Part shown: positions 58,766 through 64,000 of the stretch, piece after piece
Numbering within the stretch: the first letter of the stretch is position 1
Layout of the letters: every line of letters begins with the position of its first letter
DNA from: Halioglobus sp.
GTDB lineage: Bacteria > Pseudomonadota > Gammaproteobacteria > Pseudomonadales > Halieaceae
DNA length: 64,000 bases
Assembly: GCA_028825045.1 (NCBI GenBank)
Contig: JAPKAY010000010.1
Coordinates: 26,095 to 90,094, forward strand
Direction: 5' to 3'
The notes under the pieces: model-generated
What the model was told of the DNA's origin: nothing
Database searches by the model: none
The model's input: the letters and a program-made list of their open reading frames with translations, nothing else
Made by a program: the position numbers and the translations under genes

Positions 58766-60658
58766 ATGCCACTACTAAAACTTGACTCCGTTCACCTGCA
58801 ATACGGCACCCAGGTTCTGCTGGACGCCGTGAGTCTTAATATCACACGCGGTGAAAAACTCGGGTTGCTGGGCCGCAACGGCGCCGGGAAGACAACCCTC
58901 CTCAAATTGCTCGCAGGAGAGCTTAATCCAGATTCCGGAGAGCGCTGGATTCGCCCCGGAGTCCGCATTGCCAGACTGCAACAAACGCTGCCCGAGGCAG
59001 ATGAGGTCACCGTTTTTGACGCGGTCGCCGCGGGTCTGGCGGATGCCGGGCGCCTTGTAAGCGAATATCACCATTTACTACAGGCAGATCCGCCGGCGGA
59101 CCTTGCTGATTTGTCGCGCGTCCAGCAGCAGCTGGAAGCCGCCGATGGCTGGCAGCTGCAGCAACGGGTTGAAACCACCATCAGCCAACTACAGCTGCCC
59201 GCAGAAGCCGCCATGGGAGAGCTTTCCGGCGGCTGGCGACGACGTGTCGCCCTGGCGCAGGCACTGGTAAGCCAACCGGATATCCTGTTGCTGGATGAAC
59301 CCACGAACCATCTGGATATTCCCGCTATTCGTTGGCTGGAAGAACAATTGGCTAATTTCTCAGGCGCAATCATTCTCATCACGCACGATCGGCGCTTTCT
59401 GCAAAATGTGGCCAACAGTATTGCTGAACTCGATCGAGGGCACCTCACCCAGTGGCGCGGTGACTACCAGGGATTCCTGCGTCACCGGGAACAACAATTG
59501 CTGGCAGAAGATAGGGCCAACGACCTGTTTGACAAAAAACTGGCCCAGGAAGAGGTGTGGATTCGCCAGGGCATTAAAGCCCGGCGCACCCGCAACGAGG
59601 GCCGTGTACGTGCGCTCGAGACCATGCGCAACGAACGCCAGAGCCGACGCGAACGCACGGGAAGTGCCAATTTTGGTGTTGAAAGCGCCAGCCGGTCTGG
59701 AAAAATTGTCGCCGAGCTCGAGCATGTGGAAAAGCATTTCGGGGATCTGCATGTTCTGGCTGACGTCTCCACCATCATCCAACGGGGTGATCGCGTCGGT
59801 ATCGTCGGGCCCAACGGTGCCGGAAAATCCACCCTGGTAAAACTCTTGCTGGGCCAGCTTGAGCCCGACGCAGGGAAAATCTCCTTCGGCAGCAAACTGG
59901 AAGTTGCCTATTCCGACCAATTGAGAGATCAGCTGGACCCGCAACAAAACCTGATAGACAACGTGTGTGGCGGTCAGGATTTTATCGAAATCAACGGCAA
60001 GCGCCGCCACGCGATTTCCTATCTGGGTGATTTCCTGTTCAGCCCCGAGCGAGTGCGCACTCCGGTGAAAGCCCTCTCCGGAGGCGAACAGAACCGCGCC
60101 ATTCTCGCTCGATTGTTCAGCAAACCTGCCAACCTACTGGTTCTCGACGAGCCCACCAATGATCTGGATATCGAAACGCTGGAACTACTGGAGGAGATTT
60201 TGTTGTCCTTTGAGGGTACCGTACTATTGGTAAGCCACGACCGGGATTTTATGGACAACGTGGTCACCAGCCTGCTGATACTGGAAGGCGATGGCGCGGT
60301 CAGTGAACAAGCTGGTGGCTATAGCGATTGGGAGGCGCGCGGAGGCAGCCTCGGGGGGGGCACGGCACAAACGACAACACCACCGCACCAGCAGACGAAT
60401 GCTTCCGTGACGAACACAGCTGTCACCAAAAAGAGCAAGCTATCCTACAAACAGCAGCGCGAGTTGGACAGCTTACCCGCTGTGATTGAAAAACTGGAGC
60501 AACGCCAGGGGAAGCTCGAAGAGACCATAGCGCAGCCCGGTTTTTATCAGGGGGACCACGCCCAGGTGCAGGCGATACTGGATGATCTCGCCAGCGTACA
60601 AACTGCAATGGAATCAACCTTTGAACGCTGGACGGCGCTCGAGGACGAAACTGATTAG
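58766..60658 (+). CDS. ABC-F family ATPase, Uup/YheS-like
   Basis: 630 residues with two ATP-binding domains: Walker A G-R-N-G-A-G-K-T-T and G-P-N-G-A-G-K-S-T, signatures L-S-G-G and Walker B I-L-L-L-D-E-P-T-N and L-V-L-D-E-P-T-N, joined by a basic linker. No membrane segment. A C-terminal coiled-coil of about 70 residues, as in Uup, binds DNA or ribosomes. ABC-F proteins act on ribosomes. ATG 58766 (M-P-L-L-K-L) begins the first domain at the standard place; upstream codons look untranslated. Confidence 0.95.
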   Translation: MPLLKLDSVHLQYGTQVLLDAVSLNITRGEKLGLLGRNGAGKTTLLKLLAGELNPDSGERWIRPGVRIARLQQTLPEADEVTVFDAVAAGLADAGRLVSEYHHLLQADPPADLADLSRVQQQLEAADGWQLQQRVETTISQLQLPAEAAMGELSGGWRRRVALAQALVSQPDILLLDEPTNHLDIPAIRWLEEQLANFSGAIILITHDRRFLQNVANSIAELDRGHLTQWRGDYQGFLRHREQQLLAEDRANDLFDKKLAQEEVWIRQGIKARRTRNEGRVRALETMRNERQSRRERTGSANFGVESASRSGKIVAELEHVEKHFGDLHVLADVSTIIQRGDRVGIVGPNGAGKSTLVKLLLGQLEPDAGKISFGSKLEVAYSDQLRDQLDPQQNLIDNVCGGQDFIEINGKRRHAISYLGDFLFSPERVRTPVKALSGGEQNRAILARLFSKPANLLVLDEPTNDLDIETLELLEEILLSFEGTVLLVSHDRDFMDNVVTSLLILEGDGAVSEQAGGYSDWEARGGSLGGGTAQTTTPPHQQTNASVTNTAVTKKSKLSYKQQRELDSLPAVIEKLEQRQGKLEETIAQPGFYQGDHAQVQAILDDLASVQTAMESTFERWTALEDETD

Positions 60659-60796
60659 TGACTGTGTGAAACGCAGACCGACGGCAAGCCAGCCTCCGAA
60701 AGCCAGAGATTGTCGCTACAATAGCCAAGTGCAACCCAACGAGCTGCGCAGCGAGAATTCGCACAAGCAGCAACGACAGCCACCAACGGAGACACA

Positions 60797-61537
60797 ATGA
60801 GCAGCTACCACCAACAGATACACTGTCCAGCGAGTGAAATCGACCTCAATTTCTGGCGCAATCCGCAGGGCGTATCTGTGCCCGATGACGAACTGAGCTT
60901 TCTGTTGGTCCCCGATGCCGTTGAGGCGATGGCCGTATTCGCTCTGGCGCAGCAGGTACATCTCTATCAAAACAAACAGATGCCCGCAGGCGAACCCATC
61001 ACCAAGGCACTGATGGCCACCATGGGTGGTTTACTGCCAGGGATCCTGCTCTACGACCATCTGGTACAAGGAGGTCCACCAGGCACGCCGCAAATCGAAT
61101 TTGGCAGCGTCGGTATCTCCTTATACAAGGGGCCCAACGAGCGCTACGAAAGTCCCCTGGTCAAACAGGACGTGTCTATCGATATCAACGATCATATTGT
61201 ACTGATAGTGGACGACCTGGGGGATCGCGGCGGAACCATGCAATTCCTCACTCAATATATTGCGGAGAAAGGTGCGCGCCAGGTATTAACGCTGGCGCTT
61301 TATATGAAGCCCCAGGCCATGAGTGTCTGTCCAGCAGATTTCTTTTTCGGGGAAGTAGATCAGGACACCTGGATTATCACGCCGCGGGAAGCCGTTGAAA
61401 CCATGGTCAAACGTATACCGGTATGGAAGGAACGCGGAGCAGATCAGACTGAATGTTATCGACGGCTGGTTGAACTGATCGGCTACCCGGCTACTGTAGT
61501 CGATTACTATTTGGAGACTGTATTTGAGGCTTGTTAG
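60797..61537 (+). CDS. Phosphoribosyltransferase-family protein
   Basis: 246 residues. I-V-D-D-L-G-D-R-G-G-T-M near residues 137-148 is the PRPP-binding loop of type I phosphoribosyltransferases, most like hypoxanthine/xanthine enzymes. The remainder is atypical, with an N-terminal extension and a C-terminal helix, so the base is uncertain; it could be a purine salvage enzyme. GGAG stands about seven bases before ATG 60797. It converges with the aminotransferase gene. Confidence 0.8.
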   Translation: MSSYHQQIHCPASEIDLNFWRNPQGVSVPDDELSFLLVPDAVEAMAVFALAQQVHLYQNKQMPAGEPITKALMATMGGLLPGILLYDHLVQGGPPGTPQIEFGSVGISLYKGPNERYESPLVKQDVSIDINDHIVLIVDDLGDRGGTMQFLTQYIAEKGARQVLTLALYMKPQAMSVCPADFFFGEVDQDTWIITPREAVETMVKRIPVWKERGADQTECYRRLVELIGYPATVVDYYLETVFEAC

Positions 61538-61593
61538 CGTGCGCCGCCCCGAGCGGGGAGATCCAAAGCCCCATCTCGACAGTACCCACCACT

Positions 61594-62781
61594 CTAAAGC
61601 ACTTTCGACACTGACTGTGCGACGTAGTCGATATTACGTGCATTGATTCCAGCCACATTAATCCGTGAAGAATCCAACATGTACACGCCAAACTCCTTGC
61701 GCAGCCGCACCGCTTGCTCTGCACTAAGACCTAGAAAGGAAAACATCCCCTTTTCCCGCTCGATGAAAGCGAAATCCTGGCCGCAGGCTGCTTCCAGCGC
61801 CCGACGCAGATTTGTGCGCAAACCATTAATGCGCTGACACATGGCGGACAATTCAGTGCGCCAGATTACACCCAGATTATCGTCTGTCAGAACGCGACCT
61901 GCCACCAGGGCACCGTGGGCCGGCGGCATTGAATACACACGTCGCGCCGCTGCCTGCGCCTGAGTCAAAATAGCACTGGCATTAGCCTCGTCCCGACAAA
62001 CAAAAATGGTAGCACCGGTGCGCTCCCGATACAGGCCAAGATTTTTGGAACAGGAAGCCGCCACGATCACTTCGGGCAATCGCGAAATGAGCAGACGCAA
62101 ACCGGCTGCGTCCTCGTCCAAACCATCACCCAAACCCTGGTAGGCGATATCAACAAAGGGTGTGAGGCCTTGTTGCTCGAGCATATCCGCGACGATCGCC
62201 CATTGGGCCAATGACAAATCGGCACCACAGGGGTTGTGACAGCAACCGTGCAACAACACCACATCGCCCGCCCTGGCATTTTTCAGGTCTGCCACCATGC
62301 CATCGAAGTTCACGCCGTGACTGGCCGGGTCGTAATAGCGGTAGCTCTGGAGTTGTAGCCCGACACTGCCCAGCAGTGGGATATGCACGGGCCAGGTGGG
62401 GTCCGAAATCCAGACCGTCGCGCCCGGCGAGGCCGCTTGAATAATCTCGGCGCCGATGCGCAGGCCACCGCAACCACCGGGCGTCTGTATGCTGCTGACT
62501 CGGCCATCAGAGAGGGCGGTACTGTCAGCGCCAAGCGTCAGGCGCTGAATACCGGTATTAAACTGTGCATCGCCCGCAGCGGGGAGATAGGCCTTGGTCA
62601 TCTCCTCGTCTACGATAGCTCGCTGAGCCAGCTGCACGGCCTCAAATACCGGACATACACCCTCTTCATTCATGTAAATACCGACCGTCAGATTCACCTT
62701 GTTGGGATTCGGATCGGCGCGACAGGCGTCAGACAATCCGAGAATCAGATCACTCGACAGTCGTTCGAGGCCTTGCAACAT
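61594..62781 (-). CDS. Aromatic/aspartate aminotransferase, class I
   Basis: 395 residues of the AspC/TyrB type. The PLP lysine is in S-C-S-K-N-L-G-L-Y-R-E-R-T-G, with L-L-H-G-C-C-H-N-P-C-G-A-D as the N-P-x-G substrate motif, and P-D-P-N-P-N-K-V-N-L-T-V-G-I-Y-like start. It transfers amino groups between aromatic or acidic amino acids and 2-oxoglutarate in the cytosol. GGGAGAAG precedes the ATG. Single-gene unit. Confidence 0.93.
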   Translation of the reverse strand: MLQGLERLSSDLILGLSDACRADPNPNKVNLTVGIYMNEEGVCPVFEAVQLAQRAIVDEEMTKAYLPAAGDAQFNTGIQRLTLGADSTALSDGRVSSIQTPGGCGGLRIGAEIIQAASPGATVWISDPTWPVHIPLLGSVGLQLQSYRYYDPASHGVNFDGMVADLKNARAGDVVLLHGCCHNPCGADLSLAQWAIVADMLEQQGLTPFVDIAYQGLGDGLDEDAAGLRLLISRLPEVIVAASCSKNLGLYRERTGATIFVCRDEANASAILTQAQAAARRVYSMPPAHGALVAGRVLTDDNLGVIWRTELSAMCQRINGLRTNLRRALEAACGQDFAFIEREKGMFSFLGLSAEQAVRLRKEFGVYMLDSSRINVAGINARNIDYVAQSVSKVL

Positions 62782-63122
62782 GGGTACTTCTCCCTGGATC
62801 TACATCTGGCCCAGCAGCGCGCTCAGCAACTGCCAGAATGGTTCAACGGTATCGGTTTGCAACCGCTCTGTTGGTGGAAGCGCGCCACGGCCTCCCGCTC
62901 TGATATGGGCTATCTAAATCTGGCTACCACCCCGGGCAACCGGCCATCGGAGTTACTGCCCGCTAATAAGCACATGCCCGTAACAGGCGCCGGATTATAG
63001 CCCAGCGTTCACCTCACGGACAAAGTTCACATAATTCTCAGGTACTTTTTACGTCCCATGGTGTCCACAGGCCACTATACTAGGGGTGAGAGACGCACAT
63101 TAGATGTGAATTTGGATAACCC

Positions 63123-63317
63123 ATGAAAAGATTGGATGAAGGCAAAGCGAGCCTCGTGGATTTTTTACGCAGTATCAAATTTACTCGCGAAACGAGCAAC
63201 GCTAGCGACAGAAAATCGCAACACTGCGGTGAGCATTTTGCCGGGTTCAACCCCCAGATCCCCACGCCAAAAAACCCTAGCGCGGAAGATTCCAAACTGG
63301 TGCGGAGCGCTAACTAG
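63123..63317 (+). CDS. Short hypothetical protein, 64 aa
   Basis: A basic, polar product (M-K-R-L-D-E-G-K-A-S-L-V-D-F-L) with a proline-rich end. The ribosome site is weak and I know no homolog. It stands alone in the 605-base gap 62782-63386, in which nothing else is recognisable; a TATACT box at 63076 could be a -10. Confidence 0.3.
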   Translation: MKRLDEGKASLVDFLRSIKFTRETSNASDRKSQHCGEHFAGFNPQIPTPKNPSAEDSKLVRSAN

Positions 63318-63386
63318 CACACGCCACTGTTACCAAAGGCGCCCTAATACAGCTTTGCTTTCCAAACTGGCACAGCGACGACTATT

Positions 63387-64000
63387 TTAACTTTCAGCAA
63401 CCACTCTCACCAGCGGCCGGATATATTGGCTACGGCATAACGCCCAGCGATCCTGGGGTTCCACAAGGTGATTCGCCACCACTGCGAATACCAGTGGATT
63501 AAACGGAAAACCCACATGGCTGGCGACCACCGCCATGTTAGTTACATACCGTGGGTCACCCTGACATTTGGCTATGCCCGCTCCGACGATACCGTCTGAC
63601 TCGCTGTAGAGTGCCAATACGGGAACACGCAGAGTGCCGCCGCTGTAGGTATGCGCAACCCAGCGTTCCAGCGCCTCTTCCTCCACAGCATTGTTATATA
63701 TCCTCTCCATCACACTGTAAACGGCGGTGCCCCGCGGATCGCCGTAGGGTGTACCCAGAGTGATCACTTGACGAATCCATTGTGGAAATCGATGCGCCAG
63801 CGCTACCGCATACAACCCCCCGAGGCTCCAACCAATCAGCGTTAACTTGCGCCCACTGGCGATGAATTCTTGCTCTATGCGCACCGCTATCGCGTCCTCA
63901 GTGGCCGCACGATGGGCCAGGAAGTCGTCAATATTTTGGGAACGGACATTTGAAGCGTTACGGCCCAGCCCCCAGGGAATCGCATTGTATCCACGCTTTT
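63387..64000 (-). CDS. Alpha/beta hydrolase (lipase/PGAP1-like), N-terminus outside the window
   Basis: The frame is open through the right edge. G-Y-N-A-I-P-W-G-L-G-R-N just inside the edge and the nucleophile elbow L-I-G-W-S-L-G-G match triacylglycerol-lipase-like hydrolases; A-L-Y-S-E-S-D-G-I-V holds the acid and S-H-V-G-F the histidine. No membrane segment is seen in this part. The substrate is unknown; in related bacteria such genes make intracellular lipid or polyester hydrolases. Confidence 0.85.
   Translation of the reverse strand, partial: KRGYNAIPWGLGRNASNVRSQNIDDFLAHRAATEDAIAVRIEQEFIASGRKLTLIGWSLGGLYAVALAHRFPQWIRQVITLGTPYGDPRGTAVYSVMERIYNNAVEEEALERWVAHTYSGGTLRVPVLALYSESDGIVGAGIAKCQGDPRYVTNMAVVASHVGFPFNPLVFAVVANHLVEPQDRWALCRSQYIRPLVRVVAES

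Noticed and set aside
59360..60010. 216-codon minus-strand frame within the ABC-F gene
   Set aside because: Opposes Walker motifs and linker of a well-known protein; shadow frame.
62383..63000. 205-codon plus-strand frame overlapping the aminotransferase start
   Set aside because: Mostly antisense to the conserved aminotransferase; the part beyond has no recognisable domain.

Overview
The window is protein-dense bacterial chromosome of moderately high G+C. It looks like a heterotrophic, aerobic marine gammaproteobacterium (Cellvibrionales/Halieaceae-like). That placement is inferred from gene content: purT, pqiABC, an ABC-F protein, heme A synthase, soluble bacterial P450s, several acyl-CoA ligases and SDRs, PQQ dehydrogenases and many sulfatases. 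No rRNA, tRNA, insertion sequence, prophage or CRISPR array was seen, and no gene that I recognise as a transcription factor.

Layout. 1-3833: the C-terminus of a membrane-anchored sulfatase, a tiny lipoprotein, purT and an acyl-CoA ligase. 3900-7068 (minus): a GPH-type sugar/cation symporter and a beta-lactamase-fold serine hydrolase. 7189-13854 (plus): a collinear cluster of SDR, PQQ-dependent lipoprotein dehydrogenase, two related secreted proteins, a DUF6152-like protein, two paralogous DUF6644-like membrane proteins and a 53-aa membrane protein. It converges on a minus-strand block (13863-15678) of a cytochrome c lipoprotein, a HupE/UreJ-like protein and a membrane-anchored protein joined by 1-4 base overlaps, followed by a second acyl-CoA ligase. 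17535-20190: a ThuA-like protein, a strongly structured non-coding stretch, a P450 and a clear bidirectional terminator.

20206-36006 is mostly minus strand: a sulfatase, a DUF1080 lipoprotein, a large PVC-type heme dehydrogenase, an SDR, then five tightly packed genes alternating sulfatases (3) and DUF3604 proteins (2). The divergent promoter region at 36007-36114 separates them from a SnoaL-like gene. 36922-42784 holds an esterase, a diheme hydrazine-synthase-alpha-like protein and a third DUF3604 gene. 42964-47025 is a pqi-type MCE lipid transport operon with PqiA split in two and an extra secreted protein in front. 47100-52769 holds a DUF2860-like outer membrane protein, a lipoprotein, two uncharacterised membrane proteins and a HAD phosphatase. 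52975-56421 is a P450 and a quinohemoprotein behind a near-perfect palindrome. 56567-64000 is mainly housekeeping: CDGSH protein, 3-methyladenine glycosylase, heme A synthase, ABC-F ATPase, phosphoribosyltransferase, aromatic aminotransferase and a truncated lipase-like gene.

How it fits together (inference): the accessory genes suggest extracytoplasmic attack on sulfated, hydroxylated organic substrates. Sulfatases and DUF3604 proteins would remove groups, PQQ and heme dehydrogenases would oxidise alcohols and feed electrons through cytochromes, and P450s, SDRs and acyl-CoA ligases would continue inside the cell. The two best candidates for undescribed systems are the PQQ-dehydrogenase/DUF6644 cluster (7189-13854) and the sulfatase/DUF3604 operon (27227-36006).
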